Assembly (NCBI GenBank): GCA_003167215.1
Contig: PMTV01000027.1
Coordinates: forward strand, 1 to 49,681
DNA from: Acidobacteriota bacterium
Lineage (GTDB): Bacteria; Acidobacteriota; Terriglobia; Acidiferrales; UBA7541
Direction of reading: 5' to 3'
DNA: 49,681 nt
In this document: positions 35,167-44,150 of the stretch, piece after piece
Layout: the number at the start of each line of letters is the position of its first letter
How positions within the stretch are numbered: the first letter of the stretch is position 1
The notes under the pieces: generated by a model
Seen by the model: the letters and a program-made list of their open reading frames with translations, nothing else
The model's database searches: none
Told to the model about the DNA's origin: nothing
Position numbers and translations under genes: made by a program

Positions 35167-35194
35167 AGGCGCTCAAGGGTGGAACCCTTCCCAT

Positions 35195-37360
35195 CTGATC
35201 GGCCAAACCATCTCCCACTATTGCATCGTCGCCAAACTCGGCGAGGGTGGTATGGGCGCCGTGTATCGGGCCCAGGACCTAGCGCTAGGCCGCGAGATCG
35301 CCCTCAAATTTCTTCCCGCTGAAATGGCAGCCGATCCTCAAGCCCGCAAACGCCTTCTCAAAGAAGCGCGGGCGGCCTCGCGCTTGAACCATCCCAGCAT
35401 CGCAACGATTTACGAGGTAAACGAATCAGAAGACCAACCGTTCATCGCCATGGAGTTGGTGACCGGCTCGACGCTGAAACAAATCCTTCAACGTGGTGCG
35501 TTGGACACGGCGCAATTTCTCGATATCGCCCGCCAAATCGCTGAAGGGCTGCAGGAAGCTCATAACGCCGGCGTCTTTCATCGCGACATCAAGCCCGCCA
35601 ACATCATGCTCGACGCGAAATCGCGTGTGAAAATCCTCGACTTCGGAATTGCCAGCTTGGCTCGACGAGACCGCGGGGCCGGCGAAACCGAGGAAACTTT
35701 CGCCACTCGCACTTCGACGCAAAATAGCACCGGCGGCACCGTTCCTTACATGTCTCCCGAACAGCTTCGCGGTGAGCCCGCCGAAGCTCGCAGCGACATT
35801 TTCTCTTTTGGTGTTCTGCTCTACGAATGTTTGACCGGGCGTCTGCCTTTTCGCGGTGAGACCTCAATCGACGTCCTTCACGCCATTCTGCGGACACCTC
35901 ACACGCCCTTGCGGACCCTTCTCCCGCACATCTCCCCGGAGTGGGAGAAACTGATCGACCGCTGCCTGGCGAAATCCGTCGACCAGCGTTGCGCTTCGAT
36001 GGAGGAAGTTCTCGACGCGCTTCGTAGCGTGGCGGCTCCTTCCCTACGGCCGGAAAAAACTGTTGCCGTGCTGTACTTCGCGAATCTTAGCGACAACAAA
36101 GAGGACGAATACTTTCGCGATGGCATGACCGAAGACATCATCACGGAACTCGCGAAGATTAAGGAGCTGCAGCTTTTTCCACGATCCGCCGTGCTCCCGT
36201 TTCGCGACAAGCCCCTTCCCGCTGCGCAGATTGGCCAACAGCTGGCGGCCGCCTACGTACTGGAAGGCAGCATCCGCCGCTCCGGCAGCCGTTTGCGAAT
36301 TACCGCGCAACTTGCCGAGACGCGCACTGGGCATTCCGTCTGGGCCCAGCGTTACGACCGCCAGTTAGAAGACGTCTTCGAAATCCAGGACGAAATCGCG
36401 CAAAATATCGCCATGGCGCTTCGCGTGATACTCACGGAAAAGGAAAAGCGCGAAATTGAGAAGGTGCCCACTCGGGACGTGCAGGCGTACGATTATTACC
36501 TTCGCGGCCGGAAGGATTTGTTTCAATTTCGCCGCAAGGGCCTGGAATTCGCGCGGCAAATGTTTGCCCGCGCCATCGTCATCGACCCCGGCTACGCGCT
36601 CGCTTTTGCAGGCGTCGCGGACTGCTGCTCGTTTCTCTACATGTACTTTGAGGCGAGTGAAGATAATTTAAAAGAAGCGGTTGCCGCCAGCCGCCGCGCC
36701 GTCGAGCTCGATCCCGAATCAGCCGAAGCGCACGCCTCGCGCGGCCTGGCGGAATCATTGAGCAAGAATTATGAGGCGGCCGAAAAAGAATTCGACCGCG
36801 CCCTCCGGCTGAATGCGAAGTTGTTCGAAGCCTGCTATTTTTATGCGCGGTCCTGTTTCTCCCAGGGGAAGATGCGGGAGGCCGCTGACTTGTTCGAGAA
36901 GGCCAGCCTCTTGAATCCTGCCGATTATCAATCGCGTATATCGCTCGGAAATTGCCTTCAGGCTACCGGCCGCCCGGACGAGGCCCGTGAAGCATTCGCC
37001 GATGCCTTGCATGTCGCGGAGCGCCACCTTGAGATATATCCCGAGGATGTGCGCGCCCTGTACCTCGGAGCCGGTGCACTTTCTCAACTCAGCGACCGCC
37101 AGCGCAGCCTCGAATGGGCCACGCGTGCCCTGGCAATCGATCCCGAGGAAAGCACGATTCTCTACAACGTGGCTTGCACCTATTCGCTTCTGGGGGAAAA
37201 AGAGAAATCTTTGGAGTGTCTCGAAAAGGCGGTCCGCAACGGATTTGGCCATAAGGAGTGGATCGAAAACGACCCGGACTTTACCTCACTGCGCGACCAT
37301 CCTCGATTCCAGGTTTTGCTCAAAAGCTTCTCTGCTGACCTGTCCAAAACCTCGGGCTAG
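35195..37360 (+). CDS. Ser/Thr protein kinase - TolB-like - TPR protein, apparently with a CTG start
   Basis: Read from CTG 35195, this gives 721 residues. The start of this family normally reads M-IGQTISHY; here the same position is CTG followed by IGQTISHY. There is no in-frame ATG, GTG or TTG between the upstream stop (35138-35140) and ATG 35252, and that ATG would cut the glycine loop GEGGMGAVY (16-24). The kinase core is intact: Lys38, HRDIKPAN (129-136), DFG (149-151) and SPEQL. A TolB-like domain follows (about 290-420: VAVLYFANLSDNKEDEYFRDGMTEDI), then about six TPR units to the end. No membrane helix separates kinase and TPRs, so it may be cytoplasmic. Substrates are unknown. Confidence 0.88.
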   Translation: MIGQTISHYCIVAKLGEGGMGAVYRAQDLALGREIALKFLPAEMAADPQARKRLLKEARAASRLNHPSIATIYEVNESEDQPFIAMELVTGSTLKQILQRGALDTAQFLDIARQIAEGLQEAHNAGVFHRDIKPANIMLDAKSRVKILDFGIASLARRDRGAGETEETFATRTSTQNSTGGTVPYMSPEQLRGEPAEARSDIFSFGVLLYECLTGRLPFRGETSIDVLHAILRTPHTPLRTLLPHISPEWEKLIDRCLAKSVDQRCASMEEVLDALRSVAAPSLRPEKTVAVLYFANLSDNKEDEYFRDGMTEDIITELAKIKELQLFPRSAVLPFRDKPLPAAQIGQQLAAAYVLEGSIRRSGSRLRITAQLAETRTGHSVWAQRYDRQLEDVFEIQDEIAQNIAMALRVILTEKEKREIEKVPTRDVQAYDYYLRGRKDLFQFRRKGLEFARQMFARAIVIDPGYALAFAGVADCCSFLYMYFEASEDNLKEAVAASRRAVELDPESAEAHASRGLAESLSKNYEAAEKEFDRALRLNAKLFEACYFYARSCFSQGKMREAADLFEKASLLNPADYQSRISLGNCLQATGRPDEAREAFADALHVAERHLEIYPEDVRALYLGAGALSQLSDRQRSLEWATRALAIDPEESTILYNVACTYSLLGEKEKSLECLEKAVRNGFGHKEWIENDPDFTSLRDHPRFQVLLKSFSADLSKTSG

Positions 37361-37478
37361 GGCTTGGTTGGAGCGGCGCATAAACACGCCATAGCTTGTA
37401 AATTCAGTGGAGAGTGATCCCGCGACAACGGTCTCACAATATGCTAGCGTTTCTTTGTACGACAACGCGAGAAACTCG

Positions 37479-38318
37479 ATGGACGTTTTCGAAGAAATTG
37501 TAAGAATCAGAAGAGCCGGACACCGCGCCGCGCTTGCAACCATTGTGCATACGAACGGCTCGATTCCGAGCTATGAAGCTTCGCGCATGCTGATCCGCGA
37601 CGATGGCTCAATACTGGGGACCGTGGGCGGCGGCTGCGTCGAAGCAGAAGTATGGGCTGCGGCTAAGGAAGTAATTCAAAGCGAGCAACCGCGCAAGATG
37701 ACGTTTAATCTGAACCACGAAGCCGGCTTCGATTCCGGCCTCATTTGCGGAGGTACGCTGGAGATTTTTGTGGAGCCCATTTTGCCCGAGCCCATGCTTT
37801 ATATTTTCGGCGGTGGGCACATTTCCACATCGCTGGCGCGCGTGGCGCACCAAGCCGGATTTTCGATTGGGATTGTGGATGACCGCGACACGTTTGCAAA
37901 CGCAGAACGCTTCCCCATGTCGTCGGAAATTTATACTTCTTACGAAGATGCCTTTGCAAAGATCCGACCTAATTCTGCGACCTACATTGTCATCGTCACG
38001 CGCGGACATAGAGATGACATGCGCGTTTTGTCCTGGGCGGTGGAAACCGAATCGCGAGGCTTCTCGCCATGCTACGTCGGAATGATCGGCAGCAAACGCA
38101 AAGTTCTGTCCATTTATAAAGCATTGGAAATGGACGGCATCTCGCCTGACAAATTTGAGCGCGTTCACGCACCCGTCGGCCTCGACATAGGCGCTCTCAC
38201 TCCCGAAGAAATTGCGGTGAGTATCACCGCCGAGATCATCGCCGTCCGGCGCCACGCTGTGAATCTCCCTCACAAATCCGTACAACTTTCCAAAATTGCA
38301 AGCTCGCAACAAGACTGA
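37479..38318 (+). CDS. xdhC: XdhC/CoxI-family molybdenum hydroxylase maturation factor
   Basis: This is a 279-residue protein. I chose ATG 37479 because the family N-terminus begins there (MDVFEEIVRIRRAGHRAALATIV); a GTG 24 codons earlier adds unrelated sequence. The N-terminal XdhC domain has GTVGGGCVEAEVW (Cys53) and GLICGGTLEIF. The C-terminal Rossmann part begins YIFGGGHIS (about 108) and includes VDDRDTF and YVGMIGSKRK. XdhC proteins bind molybdenum cofactor, help add its terminal sulfido ligand, and deliver it to hydroxylases. The mocA-like gene follows by 6 bases, and the client enzyme iorA-iorB lies just downstream on the same strand. Confidence 0.92.
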   Translation: MDVFEEIVRIRRAGHRAALATIVHTNGSIPSYEASRMLIRDDGSILGTVGGGCVEAEVWAAAKEVIQSEQPRKMTFNLNHEAGFDSGLICGGTLEIFVEPILPEPMLYIFGGGHISTSLARVAHQAGFSIGIVDDRDTFANAERFPMSSEIYTSYEDAFAKIRPNSATYIVIVTRGHRDDMRVLSWAVETESRGFSPCYVGMIGSKRKVLSIYKALEMDGISPDKFERVHAPVGLDIGALTPEEIAVSITAEIIAVRRHAVNLPHKSVQLSKIASSQQD

Positions 38319-38324
38319 ACGGCC

Positions 38325-38909
38325 ATGCTCGCCGTCGCCATCCTGGCCGCCGGTGAATCGCGGCGCATGGGCCTGCCGAAGGCGCTGCTTACTTATGGCG
38401 GGAAGACTTTCGCCGAACATCTCGTGGCCGCGACACGCCACGAACGCGTTGGTCTGACGCGAATCGTTTTGGGAGCCCAAGCCGTGGAAATTCGCAGCCG
38501 GCTGCCGCTCGATCCCGCGTGGATTCTCGACAATCAGAATTGGCAAGAGGGGCAGCTTTCTTCCATCCAGGCTGTGATTCGCAGCCTTCCTCCCGGCGCA
38601 ACGGAGGGACTGATGCTCTGTCCCGTGGATCATCCGTTGATATCAAGCTTTCTCGTGGCGCAGCTCATTCAGGAATTTGATTCCACGAAGAAACAAATCG
38701 TGCTGCCTAGCTACAAGCGAAAGCGCGGACACCCCGTGATCTTTCGCGCGACGCTTTACAATGAATTGCTGGCCGCTTCGCACGAGGTCGGCGCGCGCGA
38801 AGTGGTCTGGGCGCATCCAAGCGACGTTGCCGAAGTTGAGACTGACGAAGAGGGTGTCATTCTCAATTTGAACGATCCAGAAATATTGAAGAAGGCCCTC
38901 GGTGAGTAA
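38325..38909 (+). CDS. mocA: MocA-like molybdenum cofactor nucleotidyltransferase
   Basis: This is a 194-residue protein with the signature LAAGESRRMGLPKALL (7-22), the pocket segment GQLSSIQAVI and the metal-site motif CPVDHP, ending with a short acidic tail. MocA attaches CMP to molybdopterin to make the cytosine dinucleotide form used by xanthine-dehydrogenase-family hydroxylases; MobA makes the GMP form. The neighbours (xdhC 6 bases upstream, iorAB downstream) favour MocA. The family also includes some unrelated nucleotidyltransferases, so the exact product is inferred. It is convergent with the IscU-like gene, with only 19 bases between the stops and no obvious terminator. Confidence 0.85.
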   Translation: MLAVAILAAGESRRMGLPKALLTYGGKTFAEHLVAATRHERVGLTRIVLGAQAVEIRSRLPLDPAWILDNQNWQEGQLSSIQAVIRSLPPGATEGLMLCPVDHPLISSFLVAQLIQEFDSTKKQIVLPSYKRKRGHPVIFRATLYNELLAASHEVGAREVVWAHPSDVAEVETDEEGVILNLNDPEILKKALGE

Positions 38910-38928
38910 GAATGTCATCGAGCGAGTT

Positions 38929-39285
38929 TCAAACCAGTTTAAAAAATAGAGCGGAGAGGGCGTCTCCGCAAAGTTGCGCGGCGTGGAGAGTAGAAGGGGG
39001 AAGCGTTCCCAGCGCTTCGGAAATTTGTTGCGGCGTGATCGAAAGAAATTCACTCGGAAGCTTCCCCGCCAGTAGGTCCGTGAGCACGGAGCTCGAAGCG
39101 ATGGCGGCGACGCATCCCTGGGTCTTGAATCGCGCCTCCACCACACGCCCTGCTTCCAAGCGCACAGACAATTGCAATACATCGCCGCAAACCGGGTTTA
39201 CGACCTCGACGACGGCAGTTGCGTCCGGAATGTCGCCGACATTGTGAGGATTCCGAAAATGTTCGAGCACCGTTTCATTGAACAT
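38929..39285 (-). CDS. IscU/NifU-N-like iron-sulfur cluster scaffold
   Basis: This is a 118-residue protein from ATG 39285, where the conserved MFNETVLEHFRNPHNVG begins; a GTG eight codons upstream is possible. The first two cluster ligands are standard: NPVCGD and the Cys in FKTQGCVAAIASSS. In place of the usual HCS-type third site it has LHAAQLCGDAL: the His is kept, the adjacent Cys is Ala, and a Cys appears four residues after the usual place. It lies between the cofactor genes and iorAB but on the opposite strand. That suggests, without proving, supply of [2Fe-2S] clusters to IorA. No cysteine desulfurase gene is nearby. Confidence 0.87.
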   Translation of the reverse strand: MFNETVLEHFRNPHNVGDIPDATAVVEVVNPVCGDVLQLSVRLEAGRVVEARFKTQGCVAAIASSSVLTDLLAGKLPSEFLSITPQQISEALGTLPPSTLHAAQLCGDALSALFFKLV

Positions 39286-39628
39286 AACATTCACAATATA
39301 GTTTGCCACCCAACTTCACGCAGAACAAATTGCAACGTTTGGCGCGGAGCGGAATCACTGATAATTAGATTTGTGTCCGGGCAAGCCATCGACGTGTCCG
39401 AGTCGTCTTCTTTGGCATGACCGGGACATTCCCTAGGTGGTCGTTGTCCGATCGCCAAACGTACTAAGTTGCAAGGAAGTTATTCCCGTCACATAATCCT
39501 GTGGTTGATTCGACGCGCTTTTTGGGTGCGTTTAACTTCAACCCATTTGTCTTGCGGCACATGGCGCTCCATTTTTCAGACATCAACCACTTGCATCGCA
39601 GCCAAGCGGAAAAAGAAGGAGGCATCGC
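39286..39628. other. Intergenic region before the iorAB operon
   Basis: These 343 bases hold a sigma-70-like promoter for iorA (listed separately) and a long-range inverted repeat: ACGTTTGGCG at 39335-39344 and its perfect complement at 39453-39462, 108 bases apart. TTGCAA flanks both arms. No gene is supported. Confidence 0.5.
39469..39497 (+). promoter_or_regulatory. Promoter candidate for iorA-iorB-cytochrome operon
   Basis: TTGCAA (39469-39474) and CATAAT (39492-39497) are 17 bases apart. The start would be near 39504, giving a leader of about 125 bases. Confidence 0.45.
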
Positions 39629-40099
39629 TTGATTTCATTCACCGTGAACGGCAAGGCAGTCAGCGTAGCGGACCCGCCTTCGACGCCTCTGCTCTGGGTG
39701 ATTCGCGATTCACTGAAACTTACCGGCACGAAATTCGGCTGTGGAATGGCGTTATGCGGAGCTTGCACGGTTCACATTGACGGCGAGGCTGTTCGTTCAT
39801 GTGTCGCTCCCGTTTCGCGCGCCGAAGGAAAGAAGATTACGACTATCGAAGGTATTTCGCCCGACCTTACGCATCCGCTACAGCTAGCATGGATCGAGAT
39901 TGACGTGCCGCAATGCGGCTATTGCCAGTCCGGCCAGATCATGAGCGCGGCAGTGCTTCTAGCGGAAAATCCGGCACCCACGGACACCGATATTGACGAA
40001 GCTATGTCCGGAAACATTTGCCGCTGCGGCACTTACCCGCGCATTCGCGCCGCGATTCACCGCGCCGCGGAAATCAAAGCGCAGCGGGGTGCGAAATGA
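39629..40099 (+). CDS. iorA: [2Fe-2S] subunit of isoquinoline-1-oxidoreductase-type molybdenum hydroxylase
   Basis: This is a 156-residue protein. The start codon is TTG; AGGAGG lies 6 bases upstream, and the protein begins at the family N-terminus ([12 protein letters not shown]). The first cluster is a plant-ferredoxin type (Cys38, Cys43, Cys46, Cys58 in CGMALCGAC and CVAP). The second is the helical type (Cys96, Cys99, Cys131, Cys133 in CGYCQSGQ and NICRCG). It passes electrons from the molybdenum centre of IorB to the next carrier. Its stop overlaps the ATG of iorB by four bases (ATGA), so the two are translationally coupled. There is no FAD subunit, which is typical of this branch. Confidence 0.95.
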   Translation: MISFTVNGKAVSVADPPSTPLLWVIRDSLKLTGTKFGCGMALCGACTVHIDGEAVRSCVAPVSRAEGKKITTIEGISPDLTHPLQLAWIEIDVPQCGYCQSGQIMSAAVLLAENPAPTDTDIDEAMSGNICRCGTYPRIRAAIHRAAEIKAQRGAK

Positions 40100-42261
40100 C
40101 CGTAGCCACGCAAATGAAGCGCCGTGATTTCTTGAAAACAGGAGCGGCAATCGGCGGGGGCTTATTGCTAAATCTCTATGTCCCGGATTGGGCGCCCGCG
40201 CGCGCAGCCCAATCGACGACCCAGCCTGTGGTGTTGAATGCTTTCGTGCACATCGGCAACGATGACCTTGTCACTGTGGTTTCGAACCATTCCGAAATGG
40301 GGCAGGGAATCTACACTTCGCTGCCCATGTTGATTGCCGAAGAGCTCGAAGCCGATTGGAGCAAGATTCGCGTGCAGGCCGCTCCTGTGGCGGCAGTGTA
40401 TAACCACACCGTTTACGGCATCCAGATGACAGGTGGAAGCACGACGACGAATTCTGAGTACGATCGATTCCGCAAAATGGGCGCCATGGCTCGCGTGATG
40501 CTCATTTCTGCCGCCGCACAATCCTGGGGCGTTGATACGAAAAGTTGCCACGCAGAAAAGGGATTTGTGGTTCATGGCGCTAGCGGGCGGCGCGCATCAT
40601 TCGGCAATCTTGCTGAGGCTGCTGCAAAGCTCGAGCCTCCCAAAGATGTTGCGCTCAAGGATCCGAAAGATTTCACCATCATCGGCAAGTCAATGCAGCG
40701 GCTGGACACGCCTTCAAAAACCAATGGCACCGCGCAATTTGGGCTCGATGTTTACATTCCCGGGATGCTAACGGCCGTTGTAGCGCGCTCGCCCGTCTTT
40801 GGTGGCAAAGTTTCGAGCTTCAATGGTGACAAAGCAAAAGCGGTCCCTGGCGTCGTGAATGTGTTGGAAGTTCCTTCGGGCATCGCGGTGATCGCCAATG
40901 GTTTTTGGCCCGCGAAGCTGGGCCGCGAGAAGCTGGACATCGTTTGGGATGAAGGCCCCGGCGGAGAAATATCTACTGTTGGGATGCGCGAGCAGTATGC
41001 GGCGCTATCGAAAAATCCCGGGACAGTCGCACGCAAGGTTGGCGACCCAGCCACCGCATTAGCTGGAGCGGCAAAAACAATCACCGCCGAGTACGAAGTG
41101 CCTTATCTTTCGCACTCGATGATGGAGCCTCTAAACACGGTCGTGGATTTGCACGACGATCATTGCGAAATCTGGACCGGCACTCAATTTCAAACCGGCG
41201 ATCGCGCTGCGGCTGCCGCTGTGGCAGGCCTTAAGCCCGCGCAGGTAGATCTTCACACAACTCTCCTCGGGGGTGGATTCGGACGTCGCGCGAACCCTGC
41301 TTCCGATTTCGTATCCGAAGCGGTTCACGTCGCGAAAGTTGCAAAAGCTCCGGTGAAAGTTGTGTGGACGCGAGAGGACGACATTCGCGGTGGTTGGTAT
41401 CGACCGATGTGGTACGACCATTTTGCGGCGGGGCTCGATGCCAGCGGCAATCCCGTAGCATGGACCCACACGATTGTGGGCCAGTCGATTTTCGACGGCA
41501 CCATGTTCGCTAGTTTCGGAATTAAAGACGGAGTTGACGCGGCATCGGTGGAAGGTGCAGCGGACATCATTTACAGCATTCCGAATATCCAAGTGGATTT
41601 GCACAGTCCTAAGAATGAAGTGCCGGTGCAATGGTGGCGCTCCGTGGGCCACTCGCACACCGGATTTTCGGTGGAAGCGTTTCTAGACGAAGTAGCTCAC
41701 GCGGGCGGGAAGGATCCTTACCAGCTTCGCCGCGCTCTTCTGGCGAATCAACCGCGGATGCTTGCCGTGCTCGATCTCGCAGTCGAAAAAGCGCATTGGG
41801 GCGGACCGCTCCCGCGAGGGCACGCGCGCGGAGTCGCCACACATTTTTCTTTCGATAGTTACGTCGCGCAGGTTGCCGAAGTCTCGGTGGAAAAAGACGG
41901 CCGCGTCCGGGTGCATCGTATCGTCGCTGCCGTGGATTGCGGCCGCACGGTCAATCCGGACACGGTGAAGGCACAACTCGAAGGCGGGATCATATTTGGA
42001 CTAACTGCCGCGCTAAAGACTGAAATCACGCTCGACAAAGGCCGTGTGCAGCAGCGGAATTTTAACGACTATCCCATGGTGCGGATGTTTGAGTCGCCTG
42101 AAATCGAGGTTCATATCGTCCCGAGCACGGAGAAACCCACGGGCGTGGGCGAACCGGGAGTACCGCCGGTTGCGCCGGCAGTTGCGAATGCGATTTTCGC
42201 CGCCACCGGCAAACGCGTGCGGCGTCTCCCGATCAAGCCTGAAGATTTGCGCTCCGCATGA
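40096..42261 (+). CDS. iorB: Molybdenum-binding subunit of isoquinoline-1-oxidoreductase-type hydroxylase, Tat-exported
   Basis: This is a 721-residue protein. The ATG at 40096 overlaps the iorA stop and leads into the twin-arginine signal [16 protein letters not shown], so the complex is carried to the periplasm. The cofactor motifs are in place: [21 protein letters not shown], and near the C-terminus [14 protein letters not shown], which holds the catalytic Glu. Family members hydroxylate N-heterocycles or oxidise aldehydes with water as the oxygen source. The natural substrate here is unknown. The next gene, a di-haem cytochrome, is coupled by another ATGA overlap and is the likely electron acceptor. 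Confidence 0.94.
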   Translation: MTVATQMKRRDFLKTGAAIGGGLLLNLYVPDWAPARAAQSTTQPVVLNAFVHIGNDDLVTVVSNHSEMGQGIYTSLPMLIAEELEADWSKIRVQAAPVAAVYNHTVYGIQMTGGSTTTNSEYDRFRKMGAMARVMLISAAAQSWGVDTKSCHAEKGFVVHGASGRRASFGNLAEAAAKLEPPKDVALKDPKDFTIIGKSMQRLDTPSKTNGTAQFGLDVYIPGMLTAVVARSPVFGGKVSSFNGDKAKAVPGVVNVLEVPSGIAVIANGFWPAKLGREKLDIVWDEGPGGEISTVGMREQYAALSKNPGTVARKVGDPATALAGAAKTITAEYEVPYLSHSMMEPLNTVVDLHDDHCEIWTGTQFQTGDRAAAAAVAGLKPAQVDLHTTLLGGGFGRRANPASDFVSEAVHVAKVAKAPVKVVWTREDDIRGGWYRPMWYDHFAAGLDASGNPVAWTHTIVGQSIFDGTMFASFGIKDGVDAASVEGAADIIYSIPNIQVDLHSPKNEVPVQWWRSVGHSHTGFSVEAFLDEVAHAGGKDPYQLRRALLANQPRMLAVLDLAVEKAHWGGPLPRGHARGVATHFSFDSYVAQVAEVSVEKDGRVRVHRIVAAVDCGRTVNPDTVKAQLEGGIIFGLTAALKTEITLDKGRVQQRNFNDYPMVRMFESPEIEVHIVPSTEKPTGVGEPGVPPVAPAVANAIFAATGKRVRRLPIKPEDLRSA

Positions 42262-42962
42262 AGACTCATCGCGAGGATGCGAAGATGCCGAATAATACAA
42301 AATGGCAGGTTCTTACAGCGCTTCTCCTGCTGGGATTCGCCGGCGCGTTTCTGGCGCTGTGGTCCCAACAATCCACATCCGCGAATGCAGGAAAGGCTGC
42401 ACCCGCGCGCGGGCTTAGTTCAGCGAACGCACTTGCGGAAATGGGTGTCACAACAGTATCAGCCACGGATACCGATGCTGCGGCAGCACAAGCCGCTTTT
42501 GAACGGGCCTACCCCGTTTTCGTTTCGCCACGCTGCCAGAATTGCCATCCATCAGGCGACGCTCCACTGCAAGGCGACGACAGTCACGTCCATGCGCAAA
42601 ATGTAAAGCGTGGTACGGATGGTCACGGCGTTTACGGGATGAGGTGTCAAACCTGCCACCAGGACGCGAATCTTCCAGGCGCGAACATGCCTCCGGGGAA
42701 TCCGAAGTGGGGATTACCGCCTCCTCAAATGAAAATGGTTTTTGTGGGCAGAACTTCCGGAGAGCTTTGCCGTCAATTGAAAGATCCCAAGCTGAATGGT
42801 GGCCGCAGTCTCGCGCAAATTCTCACGCACGTTGCTGCCGACGATCTCGTTGGCTGGGGATGGAATCCCGGTGACGGACGCACGTTGCCTCCACTCAATC
42901 GCCCGGATTTTGTTGCTGCTATGCAGGAATGGGTAAACGATGGCGCGGCCTGCCCGAACTAG
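42258..42962 (+). CDS. Di-haem cytochrome c-like electron acceptor of the Ior complex
   Basis: This is a 234-residue protein starting at ATG 42258, overlapping the iorB stop (ATGA). A membrane anchor or signal segment (about 16-34) is followed by two haem-attachment motifs, CQNCH (93-97) and CQTCH (130-134). Between and after them are His- and Met-containing loops ([15 protein letters not shown]) that could supply axial ligands. The C-terminal 80 residues ([19 protein letters not shown] onward) match the uncharacterised part found in proteins that accompany IorAB. It should take electrons from IorA in the periplasm and pass them to the respiratory chain. Maturation could use the CcdA/TlpA-like pair elsewhere in the window. 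Confidence 0.88.
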   Translation: MKTHREDAKMPNNTKWQVLTALLLLGFAGAFLALWSQQSTSANAGKAAPARGLSSANALAEMGVTTVSATDTDAAAAQAAFERAYPVFVSPRCQNCHPSGDAPLQGDDSHVHAQNVKRGTDGHGVYGMRCQTCHQDANLPGANMPPGNPKWGLPPPQMKMVFVGRTSGELCRQLKDPKLNGGRSLAQILTHVAADDLVGWGWNPGDGRTLPPLNRPDFVAAMQEWVNDGAACPN

Positions 42963-43005
42963 AAGCAAACTTAGGCAAATGAGCGGCCTGAAGCGTTGAA
43001 GTAAT

Positions 43006-43884
43006 CTACTCGACTCTGGCAGGAATCATCAACGATGCCACTGCAGCGCTTGCCAAGGACAGCCCCGCGCAAATCAACATTACGGTTCGGAATCCAAAAA
43101 CAAATGCATGGGAAATTGATACCCGGATTAGCGCCGTCGTATTCGCATCCAGGCCAGAGGGCAGGTCAAGACCGGCGAGTTTGATCTCGTTCGAGCGAAT
43201 GTATTGGAGAATGCCGGGCGGAAGCGATGCGCTCGCGAGATTACGATTCAAGGTGGAACTGAATAATCTCACCATTACGATCCCAAAGATTGCAATGGCA
43301 AGAACGCCCGCAACCCGAGCGACCGCGTTATTGACGCCCGAGGCGGTACCAGCACGGTCCTGCCCCACTGAACTCATCACCACCGTTGTGAGCGGAGCCA
43401 CGCTAATCGCCATTCCAAGGCCGAGAACAACGAACGCCGGAAAGAATGTTTTCCAATAACTAGCTTCAACATCCGGTATGGCGAAGAGAACGAAGCCTAT
43501 TGCTGCAATCACCGGCCCGATGATCAGGGGAGCCTTCGGTCCGTAGCGCGTGACCAGCCCGCCGGACCATTGCGAAAGGAAGAACATCAGCAGAATTAGT
43601 GGGAGCGCAGCCTCGCCGGTCGCAGTCGTCGAGTATCCCTGCACCTGAATAAGGTTCATTGGGAACAAAAAAAAGAAGATTCCAAGAGCGGCGTAGGGAA
43701 ACAGCGTGAGCAGGTTCGCACCACTAAAACTGCGGGACTCAAACAGTGTCAGCCGGATCATGGGTGAACTTACCCTGGCCTCAATGAACGCGAAACCCAT
43801 CAAACAGCCGAATCCTACAATCAGGCTTCCGAAAACCAGAGGTTGGTTCCAACCGAGACTAGTCGACTCTATGAACCCGTAGAA
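43006..43884 (-). pseudogene. MFS (DHA2/EmrB-like) transporter remnant, C-terminal half only
   Basis: The open frame runs from a stop at 43887-43885 to 43006, 292 codons. The first ATG-type start (TTG 43803) comes only after conserved sequence, because WNQPLVFGSLIVGFG upstream is already transporter-like. The sequence matches the second half of a 14-helix DHA2 drug exporter: PMIRLTLFESRSFSGANLL, GYSTTATGEAALPL, SQWSGGLVTRYGPK and GTASGVNNAVARVAG. About 200 N-terminal residues and their helices are missing. The preceding frame segment belongs to a different gene remnant, so a deletion joined the two. A functional half-transporter is unlikely. Confidence 0.75.
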
Positions 43885-44130
43885 TCATCGTTCGACGCGG
43901 TCGGTTCGTACTTTGCCGGCTTTGGGCAGCTCCAGATTGAGGATGCCGTTCTTCAACGTGGCAGTTACCACTTCGGCCGGCTCTTGTAGACCATCTGGCC
44001 TTTCGTGCGCCACGGAGTGAGTCAGCTTGCTATCCTCAATGTGCCAGTCCCGAACAGGACGATCGGTGACGCCCGTCACAAGCGCGTGTGACCGGTGACT
44101 AACCCGGATTACGGGAGGTTTAGCGAAGGA
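43885..44130 (-). pseudogene. Probable small heat-shock protein (Hsp20) C-terminal remnant
   Basis: This open frame is 82 codons long, with a GTG at 44079 as its only plausible start and no ribosome site. The last 30 residues, EVVTATLKNGILNLELPKAGK, fit the final alpha-crystallin strands (usual pattern ATLKNGVLxLxLPK). The part before (VTGVTDRPVRDWHIEDSK) does not look like Hsp20. The normal 80-100 residue crystallin core is absent, so I read it as a decayed or truncated gene. Its TGA is followed in the same frame by the MFS remnant. Location beside a universal stress protein gene fits the usual company of Hsp20. It could also be an unrelated short ORF. Confidence 0.45.
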
Positions 44131-44150
44131 TCAACGCTTCGCGCCATTCG

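Larger units (their letters stand above)
34836..35194. other. Divergent region between the ExeA-like ATPase and the Ser/Thr kinase
   Basis: These 359 bases carry a sigma-54-like promoter for the ATPase and a sigma-70-like promoter for the kinase (both listed). Also present are a 12-bp perfect palindrome GGTTCTAGAACC at 34944-34955 and, next to it, the direct repeat AGCTTG-AGTA-AGCTTG. No gene is supported. Confidence 0.55.

Noticed and set aside
37608-38633. 341-codon minus-strand frame opposite xdhC and mocA
   Set aside because: Antisense to two well-supported genes; composition typical of a codon-bias shadow.
44075-44092. Inverted repeat GTCACA-AGCGCG-TGTGAC near the Hsp20 remnant
   Set aside because: The half-sites face outward, opposite to the TGTGA-N6-TCACA orientation, and it lies inside remnant coding sequence.
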